A DNA stretch of 64,000 nt from Rotaria macrura (taxonomy: Eukaryota; Rotifera; Eurotatoria; Philodinida; Philodinidae). The DNA is taken from positions 62,001-126,000 of the forward strand of contig OENT01000004.1 of NCBI GenBank assembly GCA_900239685.1. The letters run 5' to 3'. The notes below the pieces were generated by a model. It worked only from the letters and a program-made list of their open reading frames with translations, made no database searches and was not told the origin of the DNA. Below, one piece after another: positions 37,701-52,700 of this stretch (positions are counted from its first letter, which is position 1; every line of letters begins with the position of its first letter). Both the position numbers and the translations under genes were made by a program.

Positions 37701-38528
37701 GATTACGCCTAAAACAGAAAAAAAAATAAAGATAAGAGAAAAGGCAGAGGAAACAAGATAAGTCATGACAGGAAATATTGAGGTAATGTCGAATCTGATG
37801 TGTTCACAAAGAAATAAGGAAGAAAGCCTAAGTAGAAGAGCAGACGATGAAGAGAAAGTGAAAAGAAAAACCAAAGATCACAAAATGTATTTATCTCCTA
37901 TCAATTAGTAATTCACTTACCGGATTTCAGTGTATCTAAAGATCCTGATGGCTTAAATGTTTTTATCTGTTCATGATGACCGGCAATCCAAAGATATTCA
38001 GGAATGTGTACAGAAGTTCTCGTTTTATCTTCGAATATATTGATGGATGCTATTGGAACGGACTGGGTATTTGCTGAAGTTGATTTCGCTTTTTTTTCTC
38101 TACCAATACAACTGAACAAATGTTTCAAACATCGATATCGTGAAAAACAGCAACATTTCAAAAAATAAAATATTAATACAATTGATATGATGAAGATGAC
38201 AGCAACAACTATGAGAAATATTATAGCACTCCATGGTAAAGAACCTAAACGTGTAATAAAAAAAAATTCTATAAAATCATCACTATGATTCAGATCGCAT
38301 GATACAAAGTAGAATATATAAAATAAAATATGACTGATACGTTTTATTCGTTCATTCAAAGTTTTATGAAATACTGATGTTAAGAATAACAGAGAACAAG
38401 CAGTACACGTTATCGGTAATAGTGAATATTGTGAAATCTAATTGTGTTAATGATAGTAAATTGTATAGTAGAATGTAAAACTCACTTGGTGTTTTAGCAT
38501 ATCTATAGGAAACCTTGATGTATGTCAT
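34796..38528 (-). CDS. SYT14: Synaptotagmin 14/16-like double-C2 membrane protein
   Basis: Nine exons: 38528-38486, 38244-37921, 36774-36640, 36586-36408, 36065-35777, 35693-35545, 35475-35259, 35188-34973 and 34896-34796, giving 550 aa (human SYT14 about 555). A single N-terminal membrane span at about 17-43 (LPWSAIIFLIVVAVIFIISI) is followed by a Cys cluster (CCCF), a likely palmitoylation site. C2A covers about 240-370 (WVFVIKATLDID, IRFRTQ, FFCKVSP, IRFRLYANKRF). C2B covers about 400-540 (LPEIEIGLAYD, ITIVITIVNK, GWISFG), ending TRWHALLES, the tail signature of SYT14/16. The Asp clusters of Ca2+-binding synaptotagmins are not evident in either C2, as known for SYT14/16, so a Ca2+-independent trafficking role is inferred. 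The first exon was chosen by phase: TYIKVSYRYAKTP|S joins the membrane exon, and TTTTTAG lies 15 nt upstream of the ATG. Confidence 0.87.
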
Positions 38529-41500
38529 TGAATTTTTTTCTTTCTAAAAATATCTCCTTCAATTCAAAATAAAAACTCATTAAACAAAAGAATGATTCAA
38601 TGGAATATCTATGCCATTTTAATCCATGAGCACTACAAAACTATAACATGATGCACTTGCAAGCGTATTCGTTTTCTTGTCAACAATGCTAAATAGCTCG
38701 TTTGATTAAATAGAGAGTCACAGAATGAGTGATATGGAAGCTAACATGAAAGTCTATTCACTGGTAACGCACTTTAGATAGATTGTGAATCTCGGCGAAG
38801 AATTCATTTTTCTTTGCTGCCCTCTAGTTTTATGCCGGGAATCCTCGACAATTAACTTTGATTAGAATTTTTCTATTATTGAATTGAATGAGTGCAACAT
38901 CATATTCATAATTTTTTTACTAAAATAATAGAAAAATGCTTTTTCTTCTATCGTTTGGAGATGTGTTGCAGTACTCTTTCTCCAATGATAGTTGTCAATA
39001 CACGAAAGGTTAGTTATTTGAGCTAGTTGTTCAAGAAGTTTCCTCTTTCAGATATCACCATCGGATCCGAAACTTTGCGTATCTTTTTTTCTTTGTTATA
39101 GTTCTGTTAGACAAAGTAACTAAAAAGGACAGGAAACGTATGTTAATATTGTATCTTTCATCTGTTTTACGAGAACAAATGAAGTATTGAGCTTGATAAA
39201 AACATGCTCATTTAAATATGAGCCATTTCTTTCAAAGCACGACAATTTCATCCGACTTGACTACATAAGAATTAATGAGAAGATCTCATGACATGTGATA
39301 TGTTGGTATATTGTACGATTTATCTTTTATGATACAATAGTCAAGTTAATACATCGCTATTCGCAAAAGATATTCATGAAACATCTATAGACTTAATTAT
39401 TCTGTTGCAAACTTTAAGTAAAAGAAACTATCGACTTTATAATTGTATGTTTTAACACACACACAAGAAAAAAGATGCTATTTTTGTTGTTCATAGAAAA
39501 TGCCTCAGGTCTGCACTACAAAAGACAGTAAAACAAAGAAATATCTATAGAACAATTCGATTATTTGCAAGACAGATCATATGTAATTATAGTATACGGA
39601 AATTATTTTTTCCATTGTCAAAGAATATTGCTTCCTGTTTTTATTCTAAGAAAAGTTCATATGTTTTTCACAGTTTGATGAATATTAATACAATTTTATA
39701 ACATCTACAATATGTCACTTATCAAGTTGATTGCTAACTTTTCTAATTTAGTCAGATGTATCTCTATAGCTACGCGTTTATGTGTCTCTACGTAACAGAA
39801 ATAAGTATTCAAGTTTGTAATTGACTTGTTGAAAGAAAACTATATTGATGGATTATACATACAATCTTACTGAAGGGATTGTTATGACGACTGCTAAAGG
39901 AATTGAAATTTGTTTCTGGAAAAAAAAATTTTTTATTGCTAGACGCAAGTCGAAAAAAAGATATATTTGCTTTTAAAGATAAATGCTTCATGAGTTTGAA
40001 GAATTTCTAATATGTTATCATTGTACAACTCACCCTGTGCAGTTATTGTGGTGGCAGTTGTATTTGTTATATTCGATGACATTCTGTTTCTTGCTTTTTT
40101 TCCTATTATTCATTTCTAATACACATGGCACCAGCTGTGCTTAACACTGAAATCTATTCAAGCATTACATAGACAGACAATAGATGGCAAATTACTATTT
40201 TAAAATGTGTCGGCGAAATTTATATCAAGTTCTATATTCGATTCTCTAGTGTTTTCTTTTGTAATGATAATTAAAATTACTATGCTGATCTTCATTCATC
40301 ATCTAGACATGCTATTGAAGAAGTCCTAGATGTTTTTTTATCTGCATTGCATCAGAAATATGATGTTATTAATGTAAGTAGTTTTGCATAGTGTATGGAG
40401 TTCTCTGTTCATTGGCATTATGAACTTTTCAATGTAATTTTCTAACAGTCTCTTTTATGGAGAGAAATTTAAAAGATTGAAGTATCACTTATCATGGGAA
40501 AAATCTAATTTTGAAAAAGTTCATTTGATTCTATATTCATCAATTTGACGAAACATTCATCATCGCTTAAAATGATTTATGAATTTAATTATTGCATAAT
40601 CCTATACTTCTATTTAATTTAGATGTGAATAAAATTAGTATTAGAAACGTGAGAAGTATAGTGATAGAAACTTATTGTTAATAAAAACATTTATTCAAAA
40701 ACTCTAGTAGATTATCGTAAATAATTGTTCTCTAAATCAGGCTGATTTTTTTAAAATTTTGAAAATCAATTTTCAAATGGTAGCTCTAACTAAAATATCA
40801 AGAGTCATATTGAAATCAGAAAAGTATCTACGTTGTTGTTTTTTTTCGAAAAGATGCAGAATTACATGAATTAAATGTAATTATTCACTTCGAACCCAAT
40901 CAAATTATACATTCATATAAATATTCATAAGTGAGTGAATTACAACCTTTGGGTATGACTGAGATTTTACATGTACTTATTCATCTAATAACTTCTACTT
41001 ACGTTGACCGATTTAAATAATTATTTTTATATGCTACTACGTATTCTGCAACCGTTTCACACGTATAACATATTTCAGCTGTTTAGTTTTTATGGTCGTT
41101 AAATAATTTTAAGAAATATATTGCGAAAAAGTAGCATACTTGATGGCTCATTCAAAGAAAAGAAAATATTCTGACTATTATAAAAATCGAGAAAGAATAT
41201 GTCAATAGTCCAATTTGGACAGCGCTTGAAAGACTATGAAAATAAGTTATTTTATTTGAATTTGAATGTTTCTACTTTTCTTCATCAAACATTCACTATT
41301 ATAAAGACAAGTGCATTCTTTTGTCTAGAATGACACATCTTGAAATCCAGATCCGTCTGTGGCAGAGCTGGTAGTGCCTAAACAATATGAGAGTAAAGAC
41401 GACTCGTATAGTATCAAACTAGCAAAAAGAATTTGCTCTCTTATAAATTTTTACGAGAAAAAAATGAGAGAACTTTCTATGAAAATTCTTCGTTTAAACA

Positions 41501-42259
41501 CATTAAAGAATGACATTTTGAAAATTGTCTACTCTACAACTTTTGAATCAAGCGTTCAATTAAATTTCTAATTTTTATAACAGGTTTAAAGCAATACATT
41601 TTACGAGTAGTAAAAATTTTAGTTTCCAATCTTGCAGCAGTCATGAAAAATTTACAAATATGCTAAAAAAAATCTAGGGTGATACTTTCCAGAAAACAGT
41701 TCGGATTGTGCTCATTCACAAATATTCTTTTTAGTTATAATTTATAACTCATTTGAATACAGTCAGTGAGCCAGAATTACTTTTAATTTGCCTTAGCAAC
41801 TAATTTCTCACTCAAAGCTAGAAGATGTTTCAAATCTTTTCAACGGGTAAAGCCAATTTTATCATTGAATTAAACAGGAATTGAGCTTTACAAGATATTG
41901 TATTTTTTTTAATATTCTCTAAAATCTTGGAAAGCGTTTCGTACACAATACAGATATAGAATGTAGTAAAATTATCTAGTCAAAATTTGTCAAGGTTTAC
42001 TTGTATTTTTTCTTGTCAATCGTACCAAAAATGTTTCAATCCACTCATTCATATTTTTCTACATGCATATATATATATATAGATAGACAAAGATTATCAA
42101 TCATCTTCCGTACAAGTCTTGAAAGATGAACATGCTGCTCTAAGCTTTGATCTTGTTTCAATATAATTGGATTAAGTGAAAGATACTTGTAAAGCTCGAA
42201 ATTTGTATCGATTATTCATTTTGCTTGTGAATGCTTTACCTGAAAGTTCACACTTTCTA

Positions 42260-43320
42260 TTCTTTACATATAAATATATTACTAATTAAAAACCTAGATT
42301 TAGATTCAGATTTACGAAAAACACACGCATATGAAATCCACACCCAGAAATCAAATAGTTTTTCATCATCAGTAGGATAACTCCATGAATGATCACATTT
42401 CATAAGTGGATGTGTTGTTGTTCGTTTTGGTTCTTCTTCTGCTTTCTTTATCTTGATGATTCAAAATATCAATTATAATACGCGTTGAAAAATCTTACTC
42501 TAGACATAGGAAAAAATATTAAAAACCTAGCTCCCTTCGCATACGAGAATTTTCTTTAGGAGGAAACAAGTCTGAAACTTATAATCCTTCTGACACAATC
42601 AAGAGATATGGCGCTGTGTTTTTTTATGTTGACCGAGAACATAATATTACATTGGCTCTGATCAAAAGCATAATCTTTTCTAACCGCTACTTATTAAATG
42701 TCAAATGCAAGTAAGGGGTTTAACAACATAGCATGGTGTGACGGTCTTCAGTCTATTTATTCTCTTCTTCGATGTGTTTTCTCGAATTTTTGCCAACAAA
42801 TGTTTTAGAAAACAAAATGTTCTCCTGACTGTGCTCAAGTAAAATTTTGTGTTTTAGATAAATTATTGTACGGAAAAGGACTTATAATATCAGAAACTTC
42901 GTTTGAAGAATACAAAGTGATTTATGAAAATATTTTTGTGACATTGATGCTCGTTTTTCTGGCAAAATTCTTGTAGAAATGTCAATGCTAAATTTTGTAC
43001 ATTTTCTTGAGCAAGATATTTTTCGATTTGAAACGATTGTAAATGATAGAGACATAGGAAATAGAATCCAACTGATGCTTGTGTTTGAACGCTGGTGACC
43101 TTGTTCAGATGAGAACATCTGAGCGTGAAATATTTTCTGAGCCTCTTTCGATTTGAGTAATTAATTCATCTCATGAAAAAACTATACATTAAGTTTGACC
43201 GTAAAATGAATCCATCAACGGACACTTGAGTAACTCGTAAAATCGCTTTCCAGCGTTAAACTATAGTCGTATGATTGTCAATATTACCAAAAATGTTTTG
43301 ATACTTCGATGAAATACCAT
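42260..43320 (-). pseudogene. Possible decayed protein gene, family not recognised
   Basis: On the minus strand several stretches read like real protein, in different frames and interrupted by stops. In order they include NAGKRFYELLKCP (about 43255), LLKSKEAQKIFHAQMFSSEQ (about 43170-43105), YHLQSFQIEKYLAQENVQNL (about 43045-42985), LEHSQENILFSKTF (about 42838), APYLLIVSEGL (about 42610), LFPPKENSRMRREL (about 42568-42528) and HPLMKCDHSWSYPTDDEKLF (about 42410-42350). The last could continue through KRTTT from a phase-1 acceptor. Two in-frame stops sit around APYLLIVSEGL. This looks like a relic rather than a working gene, although a set of very short exons cannot be excluded. I could not name the family. 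Confidence 0.25.
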
Positions 43321-43712
43321 GAATATCAAGCAATAAAAAAGAAGAAAAACAGACTGTGTCTAGTTATTTACTTTGAACACTTGTTAGTAATGTGAAACTG
43401 TTGGCATGATATTTTGATGACTATAAGTCTAGCGCAACATGACTACTGTAATGCTCAACAATTTCTCATTGTAGAATAGTGTAATATAGTTGTAGATCAT
43501 TGAATTTCAGATTGCTTTTTGTACATTTTATTATGATTGTATGGTGTCGTTATTTTTAAAATTCTTATGCACACTTTACATAAAAACGAAAGAAAACAGT
43601 TGCGCAGCTGTATGATCCATGAGATTTCTTTTATGCACAATTAAACTATGATTAGTAATTTAGAAAAAATCCAATAAAGAAAATCAGTGTTGAACAGAGA
43701 ACTTTTTTTCCA

Positions 43713-43718
43713 TTTATT
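43713..43718 (-). terminator. Poly(A) signal of TMEM131
   Basis: AATAAA on the minus strand, 58 nt beyond the TMEM131 stop. Confidence 0.55.
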
Positions 43719-43775
43719 TTATCGCATGAAATAGTTATCACGGGTCGAGCACGTATCAAAAGCAAAATTTTATCT

Positions 43776-46700
43776 TTAACGAGCAAAATCCCATCGAGAT
43801 CGATCACGGTTATTAATGATATCATCATTTAAATGATTTGTATGACCATTATTATTGTTATTATTATTTTCATCAGATGACGCATTAGACCACCAAGCAG
43901 ATGAAGGTGTTTGCTGCTGATGGGATGTTGCTGATGGTATTACGGATTCAGTCGTTAATGAACTTAAATTCCAGAACTAAAAGAAAATAAGTAAAAAAAT
44001 ATTACTTAGTGTTCTTTCAATTTTTTATTTTATTGAAAAAGAAAAGGAATTTTACTGGATGATTCGCTTCTATGCCATGTCCATTTGATGATGTCACGTC
44101 CGATGGTGATGCATCGGATCCAGACCAAAATTTCAACCATGGATTATTTGTTGATTTCACCGATTCAGTTGATGACGGCACAGTTGATGAAAATAAATCA
44201 TTCCAATCTGAAACACGTTGTGTTCGTGTACTTGATGATATTGAACGTGGTGTTGTTGCACCGATCATTAATGACCAAGCCGATGGTTCTTCCCTAGCTG
44301 ATGATCGCTGTTGATCATTTATTGATGATTCAAGTACAAAAGGATTTTGTGCATGTGTTGTTAATGATAGTGCAGGATTTTGGATACTAGTTGATGGCCA
44401 TGATGACTCAAATTTCGATGACCATGTTGTTGGCGGAAACGATGTCCATGGTATACTTGATGGTATTAACTCATTTATTGGTATACATGCATCATTGATG
44501 TTTGGTGTTGATGGAACTGTTATTGTGCCTGAACTATTTTGATGATCTAAAAGACGATTTATATGATCCAGCACATCCGGTGTTTCAGGCGATTGCATAG
44601 AATTTATAATATATGACGATAATGATCTTTTGGATTGTGTCGGTAAAGTTGGAAGTTTATTTGGCCGTTGTATTGGACCAGGACCATGTTGTATTACCGG
44701 TGATGGTTCAATACTAATAAAAATTACATATAGAAATCGATATATATATATTATAGAGTAACTGCATTAAACAATAATATTTTATTTTTTAAATCTTTTT
44801 ACATTCACCATAAAATTAACGGTATGTAGCAGGATGATTTAGGCAAAGAAAATATTTTCATTCAAGAACATTAGGTAAATAAGAGATATCCATGAAAGTT
44901 TTGACAAAACGGACCAAGTATAACAAACGTCTAGTTTCACAGTATCTTCTACTAAAGGTATAAGGACATTTATTTATACTAGGCTGATTGATAGAAGGAT
45001 AACAATCTTTCTATGAAAATTTTCTAGCTAAATTACAACAGTTTGAGTCACAAGCTTAACATGATTTTTCTATGACACATAATAAAATATCGAACAAAGA
45101 AAAAAAAACACTATAGCCAGAAACTTGAAAATGTATCGTTTCGTAAACTATCATTAGTCCTATCGTTCGATTTAGTCTACATGGCATCGTATGTATGTAT
45201 TCAAGGTGCTCAATAACTAGAATTTAGATTTTTGTAGAAAGTCTATTTCTCAAAATTTAGCAATCACTTGTCTGTTCTTCGTACTATTATTAATTGGAAC
45301 AGATATGAATTTTATCGTAGTGTTTGCAGCAACAAAAATAAAAGAATTGAAACTGAAGTCTGTTGCATTATTTTAATATTCATTGTTTGTAGAAAATGAT
45401 GAAAAATGACATGAACGAAAGAAAAATTGATTTTTGTTGGCATTCACGTAGGCATATTAAATACACTCAATTGACATCAAAGTTTCATGTTCATGTCGAA
45501 TATGAATATAAAACTTATCTATAATAGCTGATTTAGATTAGATTCGACATGTTTTTTTTTCTAACTCATGATTTATATAGAAAGGTATTGAGAAAAGCTC
45601 ACACTTGGAAAATATTGACGTCTCTATTTTGAACTACTGTTGAAATGCTAACGTTCTTTCAAAGTTGCATAACACGTCCTGGACACGATGAATCATGATT
45701 CCTAATTAAGAACTCGGAATGCATGTAAAAAGTCTGAAGATTTCTTATAATAAATTTGTCAAATGAATGTAAACTATGTTCAATAGTTTCTCAAATGATC
45801 ATTCTTTACATTAGATAAGTCTTTGTCTTACTCTTCTTTGATGATAGCTGCAGGTATTGTTAATTTTTGTGAAAAATTAGTTGTTGAAATTGCTGACGAT
45901 GATGTGGATACTGGTATAAATGATGAAATATCATTAATTTTTAATGTTGTTGGTCGTTGCTGTGTCCATTCACTAGCATCATTTGTTTCATCCATATGCA
46001 ATTCTGTTTGAGAGACATATCGACTGAAGTCTATAAGAAGTAATTGAATACGTTATTCTTTTTTCGATTCATAGTATTTAAACTCACTAGATAGCGAAGA
46101 AGAAATTACATTAAGCATATTAAATTAATGCCTTTTTTAAACAAGCATGCATCAAAAATTATAGGAGTGGATAGGAATGGGTTACGTTTAAAGCATGTTA
46201 AGCGGATTAATTTCAACATGTGTTTTTTTCTTCACTCAACTAGTTGTTCTCAAATAGGACGTCAGACAAACGAATTCTTTAAGATGACAAGATGAAAGGC
46301 AATGTTGTCTAAAAAAATAAGACAGCAAAAAAAAAGACAAATGACTGAGAAAGATAGAAGATATGTATGAACGCAGGCAAAAGAATACTATCAACGTTTT
46401 CCGATTAGCACCAAAGCCGAATCAAAAGAAAAAAAACCATGATTCATATTTTAACTTTGATATAGCCTAGACACGCACGATAGGTGAAAATGAAAACTAC
46501 AAGCGAGCAAAGCAGATACAATCAATAATTATAGAAGCGATCCGTATGCGTGCATGAGTGAAGTGGTAGGTATAATAAAAACTATATGGGTTTATCTTTT
46601 CGTTCCGGCTATTATTACCCTCATCAGGTTTATCTGGTTCATCCCAATCGATAATATTTTCTTCTTCATTATCGTAGACATTGTTCCGAATGATTTTTGA

Positions 46701-49700
46701 CATTTCATCATCAGCACCACGCTCAGATGGTGGTGCAGATGAACAACGTGAACGTACAGACATGGAACATGCCGTCGTTGATGACGGTAATCCAGCTGCC
46801 CATAACTGTTCAGTTAGCTGACGAAACGCTAACTCTCGATTATGAACACTTATTGATGTATTAGTCTGTAAACTCTTTCGTTTTGTTAATATAGAAACAT
46901 GTGTGGGTGATGCAGTCCGAGTCAAACGTCGTCCTCGACGACGACGTGACTGCGTCACTTGATTAGAAACAGAAGTAAATGTGCGACATGATGATGATGA
47001 TAATGATGATGGTACCATTGGATTTTCTACAAGAAAAAAAGCGAATAGGAAAACAAAACAAACAACACGAAAAAAAGAAGTAAGAAACTAAAGAAAGAAG
47101 ATTAAAACTGAACACCATGAGTAGTAAATTCAAAAAACAGCTTTGAAGTAAACATCAGTATCGTGCATAATGATTAGCATTTGACTTGAAAAGAATATAC
47201 CTACCAACATGATTGGTTAATATTTTATTTGTTTTATTTGTTGTTTGAGATTCCTCATTTGTTTCTCGTCTATTTGTTGCTGTTCCTTTGCGTGGCCCCC
47301 GACAAGAACTAACTCTCTGCCATTGTTGATCATTAATGGAATCCGTTGATCGTGATAAATTCGGTTGATCTTGTCGTTCTTCAGAGAGCCGAACACGTAT
47401 CGATGACCTTTCCATTATTGGTGACGACGATGGAGATATTTGTGAAACTGAAGGTGCTTGTTGTATCTGTAGAGAACTGTCATTGTTGGATATTGATTTA
47501 GTAGAAGAAATATTAGTTGTTGATTCTTTTGTTTTACCAGAAACACGTTTCGATCGCGCAACCTATGAAAAGAAAGATATTTTATGAACCGATTGAAAAT
47601 GCGCATTTCTTCACGTACCATAAATGGTTCATTTTCATCGTCTGTTAAAGCCTTTGATGGTATTGATGAAGGAGAAATAGGAGAGCAAGATGTTACTACT
47701 ACCGATTGTTCTGTATTAGTTGCCTTTTGAGTTCGTGTTGATGATGATGACTTAACTGATGTCTCCAATGGATGTTTCAAAGGCTAAAATTTGAAACAAT
47801 AAGTTCTTATTGAAATCTTATTCTAACTAAAATTTACAATAAACTGTAGCTATTGTTTCTAATAACGAACGCACTGCATGAGTAAGAGTTTCTTTAAAAT
47901 TGGAGTAAGCTTTTTCATCGTCCTTCGAAAATCTTGCCCGAAAAACTCAAAGTATACAATTTTATTCGTCACAATTATATTCTGTTTCTAGGTTTTGCGA
48001 GTATGTTTTGAAAAGATAAGAAACATACAGCTACTTATTACTTCCTATCATATTGCTCGAATTCAAGAGCGCTTGTCTAACTAATCATTAAGTGATCACC
48101 GTTAGATTTATTGACGTGTTGGACACAATATTTTTATTCCTCTGTTTTACAGTGAGATGCTCTTTAATATAGGGTCTTTAATCAAATTCTCAATTAGAAA
48201 TATGGAGAGACCTGTTTTTACTTCGAATGTCAGACTTTTAACAGATATCTTCAATTCTAATAGTAATTTTGAGTATAAACTGGATTTTGAGTTAGTCATA
48301 ACTATTTTTCTAGCCAAAGACCAAATATACATGCGATAAATAGATCCTATCATTATAGAGCTCACATGAATGAAGAAGATTACGGTATTCTTTCGTTCTG
48401 TATCTCCTTCGTCGATTCTACTAGTACCCAATGTTGATATTCTTTTTCGATTACGTTGTATGAAGCAAGTGCAAAATTCTTCACATAGATATTGATCACA
48501 ACAATTTTTAAATGTATTATAATTATTTTTTTAGACTAGCATGTACATTCATTCATTTATAAACCTTAATCTGTTGAAAAAATGAAATCGATATATTACT
48601 TTCGTTAGGCTACTATCAGTTGTAGTTCGTCTTGGTTTCTGTGGAATTGTCTTTGAACTATTTGTTACTGATCGACTGATTGTATTACTTTCATCTGGAC
48701 TTCGTGATGCCTAGGAAGTAAAATTCAAAATGAAATGATATTCTTGAAGAAAAATTACAATACTTTTGGCAATCTCTCGCCATTATCTTTATTCCCATTG
48801 GTCAATGTATGTGAACGTTTAGCTTTACTATCATTGTCTTTTATTTTATTTTCATCTTTTAATAGTTCTTTCTTAGTACTTGGAGAAGTTATTGACGAGC
48901 GTAATTCGATTCCCTCACTAAAATTAAATGATTATATGTGTCAACGACATGTTAGAAGTTTGATATCATTTATACCGAAGTTTTTGTTCTTCTAGTGCAC
49001 TTGTTCTAACATCATTAAATTCAAGCGATTTCGTTTCTTTTGGTAACAACCGACTACGTAATTCTGCTCGAGCTAAATACTGCAAGAGACAAATAAATGA
49101 ATCAATCAAAAATAGAATTCTATAAAATAAAAGTAAAAAATTAATATCATTTACATCAAAGAATAATCTTCGAGCATCATAAATAGCTATGGCAAAAATA
49201 AACAGGGTTATAATTGAAATTGAACATAAGCAAAAAAAATGCATTGGTGGTTCCCATACAGGACGCGGTATTGTTTGATAACATGTTGCTAAGACACGTT
49301 GTGGAATTCGAACAATGATTGAAAATGTCATCGGACCAATATTTGTCAATAATGTTAATGATTCGGCTATTTCTGCTATTGTATAATCTGGTTGAAAGCT
49401 TGAAAGGAAGAAAAAAGGATAATAGATAACTGGAAATGAAAACGTTCGAAAGACATTCTTTTTCTCTTCACTTACCGAATACGAAGATCATAACGTTCAT
49501 TCGGTTCTATTTCAATATTAGAACATACGTTTACAGAAAATCCTTGTCCAGAACATTTTGAACGGCCAAATAATACATCGCCAATCACTACTTTCATATT
49601 TCCTGTATTTCGAAGTGTAACTGTTTTTTGTAACAATGGATTTCCACGCACACCATCCGTAGAGAGATAATCTATATTCAATGAAAGTACCAAGGAAGAA

Positions 49701-52700
49701 AATGAATGTTTGTGTTTTTAGTAGAAACATTATTCGTACCAGAACAAAGTTTATATTGTTTTTCATTCATTTCAAGAACAAGTGGAATATCCGACGAACC
49801 AGCCTTTCGATTACCGACTGTTAAAGTTCCTCGACCACCTTCACCACGTAAAAGTATTGATTCCAGAATGGTCAAATTATTGCTTAAAAAGAAAACAAGA
49901 AAAAAAAATTTTGTTTCGAAATGTAACACAAAATGTTGAATATATACCGAACAACAAGATACATTTCGTGTTTTGTTGATAATTTTGGTTGATAAGATAC
50001 AGTAAATATGATATGTTCATTTGGTGGAAGACTAAATTTGTATATGCCACCATATGATTCCACTCCTTTTGATGACTAAAAATGTACACAATAACCATAC
50101 TTAAATTGTATAGAGGAAAAACCAATGATCAATAAATCTGAACCATTCGGATTCAATCATAATATCTCTTATGAATCTGATTAGATATTTGTATACTAAG
50201 TGGATTCTTTTTATAGGCTTGATGAATTAGAAGATGTTAAATACAATAGTATAAGTGGATCGATATGGAAGATCAAACGTTCTCATTGAGCTTTCTGGTG
50301 TAAAATGTGATAGATATGAACTCTTCTCGACCATTTCTCATAGATCTGTATTCTATTTATCGAATGATCTCATGAAACGTTTCATATTCAAGACTTGGAG
50401 CCTTTTACTAATTTTATTGAATTTCCTAGTCATAGAACAGTCGACGATATCAATCCAATATACAGGTTATTATTTTATAATGGTTTTAGTTCTTATGTAA
50501 GCATGCACTAAACCAGAGAATCCCGGGGCTTCGGTCATACACGGGTATGTCGAATCTTAGGTAGGTCAGGTTCGGTGCATCCCTATTCTGATGATTGAGA
50601 GGAAAACATTAAAATATAGTTTTAATAGATTTTTCTCTGCCACATTTGTTATTAAGATAGAAATACAAAAAATTAAAAAAATCATCGATATGAAATTTCA
50701 CTTTTCTCCAATATTGAACATTTTAGTCTATAGATATGTTTGACTATTTTGCTTTATTTTCAAAAAATTATCCTAAATGGTAAAATTGTGTGGCGATGTC
50801 CGAACCAAGAAAAACAAATTTACACAAAATTATTTTGTAAAAATGTTGACGAAGGACCAAGGTCATATAATATCCTCCTTAAAGTTAATAGCTTAGCAGA
50901 TAGAATCGATAAACGATGATAATCAATCTTTTGAATATTATGAAAGACCATCTATGATTCGTGTACCTCTATAATTTTGAACATTACATTCGTGTAGTAT
51001 CCTAGAAGTATTATATGATACATTCGAAAGAGATATGCATCTCAACATATATATCAAATAAAAAGATTAATCAATTACAAGAAATATTAAACTATATCGA
51101 ATTAAAAATTTTAATCTCGAGTAAATTCTGCTCATAAATTCGCGTTCAAAATTGCTCATACATCTATATTGTCATGTAGTGTGAGATCAACAAATAAATA
51201 CAAGATATGTTGTCCTTGTCTCCATAGACTATTTGAAAATTTTTCTCATGAAGAAATGCAAAGCTGTTTTTATCATGTTAATAGACTACAAGTAAAATAC
51301 AGCATTGTTCCTGATATTTTCGTTTTGCAATTCACAAAAAGAAAAACAACTAGTTGAGTATATTTCTCTACGTACCGTTGCAATGTCAAAAATTTGATTA
51401 GTATTAATTGATGTTTTCTTCTTTTTATTTTCATGATTACCGACAAGTTCAATTGAATATTGAAGAATATTTGAAGATGGATTTGAAATAATAACATTTT
51501 GAGTCTATAAAAAATGGAAAATTAATAAATACCACCAAATTTGAATTGCTATTGTCGATTTACTTTTGTTGTATTGATAAGAGTCAGATGAAAATCAAGA
51601 ACGATCGGTGTACGTGATAATTTCGACGACATATGTTCAAGTACAGATGGCCACACAAAGCCGATGGTTATTGGCCATGAGATATTAGCTTGATCTGTTA
51701 CAAGCCAAATATTTGTTTGAATTCTAAAGTAAGAAGAAATGAAAACACAATTCATTCCTAGATTTCTATGAATGATTCTTCACTTTTAATTACCGTTGTT
51801 TTCGAACAAGTGACGTCCAATCTTGCCAAAGATTTCGAAACTTCGATACAAGTGTTTGATCGAGCTCATTATTATCTAATGTAGCTATATGTTGACTCCA
51901 TTTTTGTTTGAATTCTGGATGATTATTTAAACCACAATAACATGTTGATTCCGATGACATACGAATACTATTACACAAGGGTTTCATGTCAAAACCAAGT
52001 TTACCAATCTAAGTTATGCAGATAAATAAAAATGATTTAATTAACTTCATAGAAAGAAATTATTTACATGATGACTCTTATTCGCTTCAATAATCAGTCG
52101 ACGTGGTGATGTGCTATTCCATAAAATTGAAAAACTTTTGCCATACGTAGGAAATTCCATTCGGAGTACTTCAGTTGGTTCATCAAATCCATTATGTACA
52201 TTTAAATCTATCATACCAATATGATTCTATTTAAATAAAATAAAATAAAAACAATACAGTATACAATGGCAAAAATTGAACAGTAAGCAATTGTTTTATC
52301 GGTGCATTTGATAGAGTTCGTTAATAAAGCAAAACGAAATTTCTGAAAATTTTCATACACAAAGATTTCAATTTTATCTATCATTGTTTGAACGTTTAAA
52401 GAGAATGAATCATGTGTACTGGACACTGAATTGCGTTCTTCCTTACATAGTCATCCTTCTTCCTGTTTTCATTGTGCATAGCTAGATTTCTACGCAAAAC
52501 CCATCGCCAATGGAATAATCTTCATTCGAAATAAAATGAATGGCACATAAATATGACATAGTCGATTGCCATTTTATTGTAATTGTCAATAACTTGCACA
52601 GACTACTTGTCTTACAGATCACAAAAATTTGCTAGAGTCTGAATTCGAGATGAGTGCGATAAGTTCAATGTATTTTGTCTATTAATTATTTAAGAATTTT

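Larger units (their letters stand above)
38529..43775. other. Gene-poor block upstream of SYT14/16
   Basis: About 5.2 kb, AT-rich. The only structured content I see is the possible decayed gene at about 42260-43320 and an A-box-like motif (TGGCAGAGCTGG at about 41359). The poly(A) signal of TMEM131 lies at the right end. The SYT promoter should lie just above 38545. Confidence 0.5.

Noticed and set aside
48157..48339. 60-codon frame (+) inside a TMEM131 intron
   Set aside because: No motif and antisense to the host gene; treated as chance.
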